From the NCBI GenBank assembly GCA_029254745.1, contig JAQWWZ010000001.1:1-64000 (forward strand): a stretch of DNA of 64,000 bases, in the 5' to 3' direction. The notes beneath the pieces are model-generated. The model saw only the letters and a list, made by a program, of their open reading frames with translations. It did no database searches and was not told the DNA's origin. Positions within the stretch are counted from its first letter, which is position 1, and every line of letters starts with the position of its first letter. Below, piece after piece: positions 18,257-26,798 of this stretch. The stretch is from Opitutales bacterium (lineage in GTDB: Bacteria > Verrucomicrobiota > Verrucomicrobiia > Opitutales > Seribacteraceae). The translations under genes and the position numbers were made by a program.

Positions 18257-19801
18257 ATGGAAGCTTATCTACCATTTTCCCAACAAAACTTATGGTTCGA
18301 AATCTGGCCTGAACTATCCCTTGCCATTGGTGCCTTGGTTATTCTTGGGGTGAATTTATTTTACAAAGCTGACTCCCAAACTGGTTTTTCAGGTAAATTA
18401 GCCATTTTTTTTCAAGCCGGCTTATTAGTTTTTCACCTTTTTGATTACCTAGCTTGGCACCATACTTTTGACCGTGAAACATTTTCTGGAATGCTCAGTC
18501 AGGGTTTCCAGGGTGATGTTATGCGTAGTTTTTTCCTAGTAGCATCTTTGTTAGTTTCAATTATTGGGCATCGGTATCTACTGAAGAATTCACTTAGAAT
18601 CGGGGAGTTTCATCACCTTACCATGCTCGCAACTGCTGGTCTTATGTTGCTATGCCAAAGCAGTCATTTTCTGATGCTTTTTGTCGCTTTGGAATGCGTT
18701 GCACTTTGCTTTTATGCCTTGGTTGCCTATGATCGAAACTCGGCAAAATCACTTGAGGCAGGAATCAAATACTTACTCTTTGGTGCTTTGAGCTCATCCT
18801 TTTTGCTTTTTGGTATTGTTTTGCTTTACGGAGTTGCTTCCAATCCGGAAATGTGGGGGGCATCTTTCATTGGCTCTGAACTTCGTGATCCATTGTCCTT
18901 TGATTACTTGGGTGATCTGATCCGTGAGAATTCAGACCATCTTCTTATTCGTACTGGTATCGTTTTAGTCATAGCTGGCATTGCTTTTAAAATTGGGGCT
19001 GCCCCCTTTCAGATTTGGGTGCCTGATGTTTATCATGGCTCGCCCATGCCCATAACTGCTTTTTTGTCAGTTTCCTCGAAAGCTGCTGGCTTTTTTGTAT
19101 TGTTGAATTTAGTGAATGGTCCATTTGCAGGTGCTAGTGAATTCATCTTACCCCTTCTTGGTTTTGTAGCTACCTTCACTATTTTCTTTGGGAATCTTGC
19201 TGCTTGTGCCCAAAGGAACCTTAAACGTATGCTCGGATTGTCTGGTGTTGCCCACGCAGGTTATTTGTTGGTTGCAATTATGGCGTCTATGCATTTCCCC
19301 GGTGATAGTGACCGTGCGGTATGGGTATTATTCTTTTATATGTTTGTTTACCTTGTCGCTTCCTTTGTGGTCTTCGGTGTAATGAGCTTGGCAGATGTTG
19401 AAGATGATAATGAACACGAGTTTTCAGACTACGAGGGCTTAGCCCAGAAAAATCCTTTGTTAGGATTTGCACTTGTTTGTGGAATCGGTTCACTGGCAGG
19501 CATTCCCCCTTTTGCTGGATTTATCGGTAAGTTACTTCTTATAAGTGTGGCCTTGGAAGCTGAGTTATATTTTTCTCTAGGCGCGATGATTGTGGGCGTA
19601 GTTATTTCTATTTTTTATTACTTTGGTTGGATTCGCGAAATTGTATTTCATCCCCGTCCTGTTTTCAATGATGACGAACCCAAGCATGATGCTTGGACGA
19701 AACTAACAGACATCGCTATGATCAAATTCGTTTTGATTGTTCTCACCTTTGTGTCTTTGGTTTTTGGTATATGGCAAGGTCCTTTTGGAGATACTTTCTA
19801 A
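18257..19801 (+). CDS. nuoN: NADH-quinone oxidoreductase subunit N
   Basis: 514 residues, the third antiporter-like subunit and the last gene of the operon. Family motifs seen are FVALECVALCFYALVAYDR with the conserved glutamate, KYLLFGALSSSFLLFG, and FQIWVPDVYHGSPMPITAFLSVSSKAAGF. tRNA-Leu begins 52 bases downstream on the same strand; no clear terminator lies between them. Confidence 0.96.
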   Translation: MEAYLPFSQQNLWFEIWPELSLAIGALVILGVNLFYKADSQTGFSGKLAIFFQAGLLVFHLFDYLAWHHTFDRETFSGMLSQGFQGDVMRSFFLVASLLVSIIGHRYLLKNSLRIGEFHHLTMLATAGLMLLCQSSHFLMLFVALECVALCFYALVAYDRNSAKSLEAGIKYLLFGALSSSFLLFGIVLLYGVASNPEMWGASFIGSELRDPLSFDYLGDLIRENSDHLLIRTGIVLVIAGIAFKIGAAPFQIWVPDVYHGSPMPITAFLSVSSKAAGFFVLLNLVNGPFAGASEFILPLLGFVATFTIFFGNLAACAQRNLKRMLGLSGVAHAGYLLVAIMASMHFPGDSDRAVWVLFFYMFVYLVASFVVFGVMSLADVEDDNEHEFSDYEGLAQKNPLLGFALVCGIGSLAGIPPFAGFIGKLLLISVALEAELYFSLGAMIVGVVISIFYYFGWIREIVFHPRPVFNDDEPKHDAWTKLTDIAMIKFVLIVLTFVSLVFGIWQGPFGDTF

Positions 19802-19853
19802 TCGGCAATAAACTTGCCCATTTATTCGATTTATATTTAATTATCTCCTTTAA

Positions 19854-19939
19854 GCCCGGGTGGCGGAATTGGTAGACGCGCCAGATTTAGGATCTGGTAT
19901 CCCATGGATGTGAGGGTTCGACCCCCTCCTCGGGCACCA
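19854..19939 (+). tRNA. tRNA-Leu (TAG)
   Basis: Full cloverleaf with acceptor GCCCGGG/CTCGGGC (one G-T pair), D arm with the GGTAGAC pattern, anticodon stem CCAGA/TCTGG around loop TTTAGGA (anticodon TAG), a long class II variable arm, T arm GGGTTCGACCCC and encoded CCA. It directly follows the nuo operon on the same strand. Confidence 0.97.
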
Positions 19940-20023
19940 TTCTTACTCAGTGACCCTTTATCCTGATTGGGGCTTTGCCCTCCTTCTTTTGAATTTGCGA
20001 GTGCACGATAGTACTGACTGATA

Positions 20024-20476
20024 TTAATCATAACCTAAGAAAGTCGTTTCTATGCTCTCTTCTAGATTTTTTTCACCCAAAAATGATTTTGTTTTTTGGC
20101 AATTCAGAAGTTGGTTCGTCTGGTAATCGTTAATTACTAAAAATTTATGATAGATTTCAACCAAGTTTATGTTTTTGTAGTAGATCGCATGAAGTCCCCA
20201 TCCATCCTCTATTCCTGTTCCAGTTTCTAATGGTTTAGGACATCCGCCGTCTAAAGTATTAAAGTATAGGCGTACTGTTAGATAAATTATGGAAATATCC
20301 TTCTAGATTTTGATAATACCTTCCTTTTTAAAAATAAAGTTTGGATTTTTTATCAGTAGCCCATCTGATCTAGATAATCGTACTTCGAGATTCGTTTTTC
20401 CTTTTCCAATTCTTGCCTCTGCTAGAAAAGCTATTGGTAAAAAAGTTATGGAGTAGAAGGAAAACCATTTTTTAAT
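20024..20476 (-). pseudogene. Decayed gene for a small exported protein
   Basis: On the minus strand one frame is readable for 150 codons but carries a single in-frame TAG at 20303-20305, and the codon where a start would be expected (20474-20476) is ATT rather than ATG. The decoded N-terminus is a clear signal peptide (Lys-Lys-Trp, hydrophobic core, ending LAEA), followed by RIGKGKTNLEVRLSR. After the stop the frame continues for 92 codons with a balanced, protein-like sequence (GWGLHAIYYKN, VEIYHKF). The general shape recalls small secreted proteins of Verrucomicrobiota that I cannot name. The lesions are two substitutions without frameshift, so decay looks recent; a sequencing error is possible for either but unlikely for both. 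Most of the gap between tRNA-Leu and the coiled-coil gene is explained by this relic; I see nothing else in it. Confidence 0.6.
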
Positions 20477-20619
20477 TTACTTTTCATAGTTATCCTTAAG
20501 CCTCATGTATAATTTTAGTAAACCAAAAGCATTTTTTTTGTTTTTCACCATATTTGAAAGTCAAATTAAGGATTAATTCAAGTCTTGCTAAGTAACCTGT
20601 CATCAACATTCTCAAAGTC

Positions 20620-23600
20620 ATGATAAATATATGCCTTTCTTTATTCAGACAAGGATGGTTAGGGGTGCCCATCTTTTTTATAGGTCTTGTATCATTAGCG
20701 TTCAGTCAATTTACAGAAGATGTGGTTGCCACTTCTCAATCTTCCGATGATTTATCTCAATTTATAGGTACATCTCTCAAGCAACTGAAGGGAAGGATTA
20801 GTACCTTATCTACCCAAAGCTCAGCAGATGCTTTTGAAGCAAAGTACAGTGCAGTAGACCGTAAACTTGCCACTTTAACCGATCAGAAGGAACAGTTTCG
20901 TTTATCTTCCAATTTACAAGCTGTTGCTGATGCATGGAAATTGCGTTCAGGAGATTTAATTAAAGGTATTTCTAGCGTAGAGGGCAGATTGCTGGAGGCA
21001 GATAAAATTTATCAAGATTTAGAAAATGATTTCGCGGGGCGAATGGATGAGGCGATGCCTGCCCTTACGGTTTTACAAGAGAACCTTCAACGATCATCTG
21101 ATGAAATTAACGCCCTTGATCAACTTTCCTCGAATGCAATCAGCGATGCTAATACTGGTTTTAATATATTGATTCGAGAAGTGGATGCAATGAGGGTGGC
21201 TCCCGCACCACCTATAATTCCAGTTGTTACTGCAGTTCCTCCTCCTGTGCCCTTTACAAAAACTGGGAGGAACTTAGCTTCAGTCATTCAAGCAAATGAA
21301 GCTGTCTCTCTAACTGGTGAAAATATAGGCTCTGCTATTCAAAGTAATGCCGGAGATGTGCGTCCTTCCAATCAGGCTCCTTCCACTCCGTCTGAAGATA
21401 TGATTCGCAGGCTTAGGGAAGAATTAGCAGATTCGAAAAATACAGGCACAGAATTGTCAACGGATACGGCAAACTTGCAAACAGACTTACGGAAAGCGTA
21501 TCGTGAAATTGTATCCTTACAGACAAACCTGCGTGAATCTGAGATGATGGTTAGCGAGCTTGAGACAACCAAAAATTCTCTCTGGAATACTTCCGATGGA
21601 AGATTGCCGAATGCAGACACCGTAAGTAGACAGATAACACAGCTGCAAAGCGATTTAGATGGGACGCGAAATGATCTTCGTCAATCGCGTCAATCCCTAT
21701 TGCTTGAGCAAGAACGATCCAATTCCATGATTCGTTCCGTTACTTCTGAACTTGAGCGTACGAGGAGAGAGCTGGATAATGCCCGTGTAGCCGCTGTCTC
21801 TTCAGGTGCTGATTCAGGACGCCTTTTACTCTTAGAAAGAGAACTTACACAGACCAAACGGGCATTACAAATGGCACGGAATGTACCTCAGGATGCCTCA
21901 TCTGAGACATACCTAAACCTCCAGGATGAATTGAGAAAAGCAATGGGTGAAATTGTGAGAATGCAAGTCGACCTTGGGGACAAAGAAGATTTAGAGAAAG
22001 AACTATTGCAACTTAGAAGTAGTTTGGAAGAAGTGGGGGCTAGCCCTTCGCGGTCAGCTAGTCCAGCCTATGTTAACAAACTGCTCATTGACCTCAATGC
22101 AGCAAAGAAGGAAGTTGCCAAGGCGAGAGCATCAAACCAACAAGAACGCCGACAACTAGCAGAAAAAGTCATTTCCCTTGAAAATGAATTGCAAGATTCT
22201 CAGATAGAACTTGAAAATACCAAGATTGGGCTAGCTAAAACCCAAGAGAGTATGGCCACTCGCGAATTTGAATTTGCTACCACTATTAAAAGACTGGAAG
22301 AAGACGCACAGCTTGCCCAAGAAGCAATAAGTAAAGCTGCATTGGGGCAGTTACCAGCCATTCCGTTTGTTGATGAAATGGAGAAGAACCTCGCAAATTC
22401 TGAGGCTAGGATGCAATCATTGGCCTCTCGCTTTGATACTGAGCAAAGTCGGGCCACCGAGGTGATAGATGGTCTCCAAATGGAATTAGATGCCGCCTTG
22501 ATTCGTCAGAAGCAAGCCATCAATGAATTAAATATTCGAGAGCGAAGTCTTGAGGGTAAAGATAACGAAATTGCCCAGCTCCGTCAGGAAAAGAAAAAAT
22601 TAAATGAAGAGCTTGATGTTGTTAAAGTAATTGCCGGGCAACTTAATGATTTAAATGAAGTTTTAGATCAGACCAAAGCAACTCAAAGCAATCAGACTGG
22701 AAGCATGGATATGGTTGTAGCATCCCTACGTGATGAACTAAATAAAGCAAAAGTGGAGCTCGTATTTGCTTTAGAAGAACGTGACAATCTTAAACAGGGT
22801 AGCTCTCTTGCGATTATCAACCTCGAGCAACAACTAGAGGACACCCAAACCCAATTGTTGATGGAAGAGGAAAACCTTGTCCTCCAAGCTAGGGATTCCA
22901 AAGACCTTCTACTTGAACTTAAAAGTGAGTTGGATGCAGCGAGAGATGAAATAGCTCGGATGAAAACTGCTGGCTTAGGAGAATCTGTCGAAACTAGGCA
23001 GGCGGTTTCTCAGCTGCAGGAAGCATTGGGGACCATTCGAATTTTGCAGGAAAGTCTCGATGAAGCCGAATCAGTCAATCTGGAAGTAGATAATCTTAGG
23101 TCTGAACTTGCGAATGCAATGTCTACTCAACTTAATGAGTTACAGCGGTCTGAAGATGAAAAGGTTAACCTGCAAAATAAAGTAAAAGATCTTGAAGCGG
23201 AAATTGCCATTGTACGTGAACAAGGTGTAGGTTCTAGCTTATCTCAAAAGAATTTAATTGCTGATTTACAGGAGAAATTACGGAGTTCAGATGCGCTTAC
23301 TTTAGACCTTGAGCAAAGACTTAATGATTCTGAGGATACAGGGATTTCATCCCTTGTGAGCTTGGAAAATGAATTGAGTAATTCCCGTGGATTGAACCAG
23401 GGACTTAGAGATGAACTTGCAAATATCCATAAAATAAAAGGTAAGACAGTTGACCTGCTTGAAAAAGAATTGGCAAATGCAATGAACCAGCTCGACGAAC
23501 TTGAAAATAGAGATCCCGCTATCGATGTGGATGCCCTTCGTCAGGAAAATAAACTTTTACTTAAACGGTTACTTGCTAAAGACGGTTCAAATCCGGCAAA

Positions 23601-26340
23601 TAATGAGTCGAGTGGGGACCAAAAGGGCACCATTGAAATGCTTGAGAGTAAACTTGGTCATGCACTCGATGAGTTGGCCAGAATTGAAGCAAATGCGCAA
23701 GGCTCCAAAGGTGTCATCGGAGTGAATCTTGATAATGAATCAATTTTTCGATTGGAGGATGATCTTGCAGTAGCTGAGGCAACTATCGTTGAATTACAGA
23801 CCGAACTTTCCAGTAAAAAAGGGACAGAAAGTAATGAAGAAGCAGAGACCATGGCTCTTCTTGAAAGAAAACTTAGTCAAGCCCTTGATGATTTGGACAA
23901 AATTGAGAAAACAGCCCAAACAGGAATGGAGAATGATGAGGTAAGCTTAGATAACAATTCAATCATCCGCCTTGAGGATGAACTTGCCAAAGCTGATGCA
24001 ACTATTTCAGTCTTACAAAATAATTTGGCTGCTCAGGGCGAAAAAACTGCCAAATTATTTGAAGATTTATCTTTAGCTTCTGAAAAAATTAAAGAGATGG
24101 AGAAATTGTACCAAGAGGGGCAACAAGAATTAATCAATGCGGTCGAAGAAATTACAAATAAAGAAGCAGAACTTGAACTGTCAAAAGCTATGCAAGGCTC
24201 TGTAGGCCAACCTTCTTTAGAGATTCCTGAAGATATTGTGATGGTTCTACAAAATGAGATAAATTTACTGAAGTCTCAACTTGATGAACTGAAGGTAGAA
24301 AATGAAGATTCTGTGATTACTAACAATCCTTCCATGGATGCTTTGCAGAATCAGTTACAGGATGCGGTTGCTGAAAGTATGGAAGTTCAAATGGAACTAG
24401 AGGAGACAAAGCAAAAGCTTGTTCAAATGGAGCAAATGCCGACAGGAAGCATTACGGATGATGAGATTAGAAACTTTATCGAAGATGCTAAAGAATCAGA
24501 AAAAGAAGCAGAGCAGAGAATTACTGAATTAACAAGTGCGTTAAAGGATTCAGAGGGTTTAAGGAAAGAAGTAGAGGACTTGCTGAGGGAGTCCCTCGGC
24601 TCCAGCCAAGACGATAATACCTTACAGGATAACTCTCAAATGATAGATCTTCAAGACGAGTTAGTGTTACTTCAACAGGACTTGTTAAATGCTAGAAATT
24701 TAGAAGATCCTCGTGTTAGAGAATTGGAAACTGAACTTAGCAAGAGCCAAGAAGATGGCACCCGATTAAATCTTGATTTTAAAAATGCCATGCAAGATTT
24801 TGCTCGATTGAAAGAACAGATTGAAATCCTTGAATCTGAGAACCGAAAGCTTAATGAGATTTCCTTGGTTCAGGCCCGTAATCAAGCAGGTCAGGCAAAT
24901 AATCAACTTCAAGTTGAATTAAATAAATCTCTGGGCGATATCTCAAATCTTAAAAATCAATTAGTTGACCGTGAGCAAAGACTTGATGCCCTCACAGAGC
25001 AACTTGCATTGGCCGAAAGCACTCGCCCTGGTATCGCACCCGACAGCTCGGCTTTAAGGGCTCAAGTCATAAGACTTCAAGGTTTTGCCAAATCTGCGAC
25101 TGATCGGGAAAACCAAGCTAAATTTGATGTACAAAGGCTAAATGGAGATTTAGCAGTTGCCCAGGGCAGAATTGCATCCTTAGAAGAAAACCTGCGTCAG
25201 TCTCAATCTTTATCCAGAGGGCTGCCATCTAGAATGTCTCCAATTTCTTCCGGTGGTACCCAATTACCACAGCTTTCCCCTCTTCAAATTGCAGAGCTCT
25301 CAACCTTACGGGAGCAAAACCAAAGATTACAGGAGCAGTTCCGCAAATTAGCCAATGCACCAGGTCGTGATGGACTTGATCGCCGCGTTCAAGACCTGAA
25401 TCAAAAAAACCTTACCTCTCAAATACAATTGGATCAAGAAAGGTCACGCGTACAGGATTTGCGTAAACAATTAGCTGATGCCCGAGGGATCAAGCAAGAA
25501 ATTATAGAACGAGGACAATCAGCAAATTTAAAAGTAAATTTACTAAATGAAGAGTTAGAAGATGCACGGGGTAAGATTGGCTCCCTTGAAAAAGCACTTA
25601 TTGCTGCCCGTGAAGCGATCCGAGTTTTACAGCGCGGAGGTACTGGCAATTCAACTGTAAACGTTTCCATTCCAAGTACTTCAGCTAGTCTGAATTCTAG
25701 TCGCAGGTCTACCCCTGCATCAATACAACCTTCTTACTCCGGAGCTTCAAGTCGCGTTACTGCCCCATTCCAACCAAGCTACAACAATCCAAGCCGCCGA
25801 TCTTCCTCATTTCAATCAACTTTACCAAGATCACAATATAATCCTGTAACTAATTCCTCACCTAATCCGGTAAGGTTCAATGCCCCTGTTGTGCAGAATG
25901 TACCGTCTGGACAGTCCACCATGCAGTTAAAGGCAGAAGTTCAGTTTCTCAATAATAAGAAAAGACCTGCTGGATTTACTGAATTCTTTTTAGTCCGCGA
26001 AAGCTTTGATTCTATCATGGAAAATGCCCGAATCAGGATACCCTCGAACGAGGGAATAAATTCATATGCTGAGTTTTGGGCCCGGGCAGTTCAACGCGGT
26101 TATCGATACCCAGGTGTTGCCGCTGCTATTAGAAATGCATTGGCAAGAACGAGCTTAACCCGGCTTAAAACTAATTCAATTGGTGTAGCTAATGTAGAAA
26201 AGCTTGAAAGTGGAAATTACTTCGTGATTGGAGCCTCGAGCTTGGGTCAGGTTGGTATTGTTTGGTCAAAAGCTGTGAGCTTGCAACAAGGCGAAAATCA
26301 GGTGGAGCTTGACCTTAGAGATGCGGCATGGGCTCAGTAG
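20620..26340 (+). CDS. Giant exported coiled-coil protein (1906 aa)
   Basis: A signal peptide (hydrophobic core at about residues 13-29, probable cleavage after AFSQ) is followed by about 1650 residues of almost uninterrupted coiled coil: heptads rich in Leu, Glu, Lys, Gln and Asn with many LEEEL-type runs. A 73-residue tandem repeat lies at about residues 1007-1152. A Ser/Pro/Arg-rich linker (about 1680-1765) leads to a compact C-terminal domain (about 1768-1906) with mixed alpha/beta character, ending in a beta-rich stretch (GNYFVIGASSLGQVGIVW). I recognise no named family. Export plus a long rod suggests a periplasmic or surface structural protein or tether; SMC-like or tropomyosin-like matches would be only compositional. 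There is no ATPase motif. The 3' end was duplicated downstream. Confidence 0.85.
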   Translation: MINICLSLFRQGWLGVPIFFIGLVSLAFSQFTEDVVATSQSSDDLSQFIGTSLKQLKGRISTLSTQSSADAFEAKYSAVDRKLATLTDQKEQFRLSSNLQAVADAWKLRSGDLIKGISSVEGRLLEADKIYQDLENDFAGRMDEAMPALTVLQENLQRSSDEINALDQLSSNAISDANTGFNILIREVDAMRVAPAPPIIPVVTAVPPPVPFTKTGRNLASVIQANEAVSLTGENIGSAIQSNAGDVRPSNQAPSTPSEDMIRRLREELADSKNTGTELSTDTANLQTDLRKAYREIVSLQTNLRESEMMVSELETTKNSLWNTSDGRLPNADTVSRQITQLQSDLDGTRNDLRQSRQSLLLEQERSNSMIRSVTSELERTRRELDNARVAAVSSGADSGRLLLLERELTQTKRALQMARNVPQDASSETYLNLQDELRKAMGEIVRMQVDLGDKEDLEKELLQLRSSLEEVGASPSRSASPAYVNKLLIDLNAAKKEVAKARASNQQERRQLAEKVISLENELQDSQIELENTKIGLAKTQESMATREFEFATTIKRLEEDAQLAQEAISKAALGQLPAIPFVDEMEKNLANSEARMQSLASRFDTEQSRATEVIDGLQMELDAALIRQKQAINELNIRERSLEGKDNEIAQLRQEKKKLNEELDVVKVIAGQLNDLNEVLDQTKATQSNQTGSMDMVVASLRDELNKAKVELVFALEERDNLKQGSSLAIINLEQQLEDTQTQLLMEEENLVLQARDSKDLLLELKSELDAARDEIARMKTAGLGESVETRQAVSQLQEALGTIRILQESLDEAESVNLEVDNLRSELANAMSTQLNELQRSEDEKVNLQNKVKDLEAEIAIVREQGVGSSLSQKNLIADLQEKLRSSDALTLDLEQRLNDSEDTGISSLVSLENELSNSRGLNQGLRDELANIHKIKGKTVDLLEKELANAMNQLDELENRDPAIDVDALRQENKLLLKRLLAKDGSNPANNESSGDQKGTIEMLESKLGHALDELARIEANAQGSKGVIGVNLDNESIFRLEDDLAVAEATIVELQTELSSKKGTESNEEAETMALLERKLSQALDDLDKIEKTAQTGMENDEVSLDNNSIIRLEDELAKADATISVLQNNLAAQGEKTAKLFEDLSLASEKIKEMEKLYQEGQQELINAVEEITNKEAELELSKAMQGSVGQPSLEIPEDIVMVLQNEINLLKSQLDELKVENEDSVITNNPSMDALQNQLQDAVAESMEVQMELEETKQKLVQMEQMPTGSITDDEIRNFIEDAKESEKEAEQRITELTSALKDSEGLRKEVEDLLRESLGSSQDDNTLQDNSQMIDLQDELVLLQQDLLNARNLEDPRVRELETELSKSQEDGTRLNLDFKNAMQDFARLKEQIEILESENRKLNEISLVQARNQAGQANNQLQVELNKSLGDISNLKNQLVDREQRLDALTEQLALAESTRPGIAPDSSALRAQVIRLQGFAKSATDRENQAKFDVQRLNGDLAVAQGRIASLEENLRQSQSLSRGLPSRMSPISSGGTQLPQLSPLQIAELSTLREQNQRLQEQFRKLANAPGRDGLDRRVQDLNQKNLTSQIQLDQERSRVQDLRKQLADARGIKQEIIERGQSANLKVNLLNEELEDARGKIGSLEKALIAAREAIRVLQRGGTGNSTVNVSIPSTSASLNSSRRSTPASIQPSYSGASSRVTAPFQPSYNNPSRRSSSFQSTLPRSQYNPVTNSSPNPVRFNAPVVQNVPSGQSTMQLKAEVQFLNNKKRPAGFTEFFLVRESFDSIMENARIRIPSNEGINSYAEFWARAVQRGYRYPGVAAAIRNALARTSLTRLKTNSIGVANVEKLESGNYFVIGASSLGQVGIVWSKAVSLQQGENQVELDLRDAAWAQ
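23638..24075 (+). repeat. Two tandem 73-codon repeats inside the coiled-coil gene
   Basis: Units 23638-23856 and 23857-24075 encode aligned segments with no gap through the first 33 positions: both run Leu-Glu-x-Lys-Leu, AL-acidic-acidic-L, Ile-Glu, Ala-Gln, then Leu-Asp-Asn and RLED-acidic-L. Nucleotide identity is clearly lower than for the downstream 443-bp duplication, so this is older. A weaker third copy may start at about 23458. Confidence 0.65.
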
Positions 26341-26355
26341 ATATTGTGCAGTCTG

Positions 26356-26612
26356 CTATCGGAACTGCTTTACAATCCGAAGATACCGCGACGCTTCGAG
26401 ATCACCTACCTTGATCGATTCCTGCAACCAAAATGCGGCTTTTGGGTAGTCAATTTGGACTCCTTTACCCAGGAAATATTGAATTCCTAGATACCTTAGA
26501 GGTTCAGGATGTTTATGGTTTTCCGCTTTTTCAAACCATTACTTGGAGCTTTAAAAATCTTTATTTTTATAAGCTTATAACCCAAGTGCATTTAAAGATT
26601 CCTTGTCGTTTA
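26356..26612 (-). pseudogene. Duplicated 3' fragment of the Sel1-repeat gene
   Basis: This stretch reads on the minus strand in the same frame as the Sel1 gene end at 26799-27055. The last 40 residues are nearly identical (VQIDYPKAAFWLQES, then EASRYLRIVKQFR and the same stop). Upstream of that, three sense codons have become TAA, so the fragment cannot be translated through. It has no start codon of its own. Confidence 0.88.
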
Positions 26613-26783
26613 ACTAATTCAATTGTTGTAGCTAATGTAGAAAAGTTTGAAAGTGGAAATTACTTCGTGATTGGAGCCTCGAGCATGGGGTAGGTTGGTA
26701 TTGTTTGGTCAAAAGCTGTGAGCTTGCAACGAGGTGAAAATCACCTGGAGCTTGCCCTTAGAGATGCGGCATGGGCCCAATAG
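26613..26783 (+). pseudogene. Duplicated 3' fragment of the coiled-coil gene
   Basis: The fragment repeats the final 57 codons (including the stop) of the coiled-coil protein (ANVEK, GNYFVIGASS) but carries a TAG where the parent has CAG (GQVGIVW region), plus several substitutions. It lacks the rest of the gene and any start. The original stop is preserved as TAG. Confidence 0.88.
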
Positions 26784-26798
26784 ATATTGTGCAGTCTA

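Noticed and set aside
26433-26693. 86-codon plus-strand frame across the duplication
   Set aside because: It joins antisense Sel1 sequence to a fragment of the coiled-coil end; it is a by-product of the duplication and ends at the fragment's TAG.
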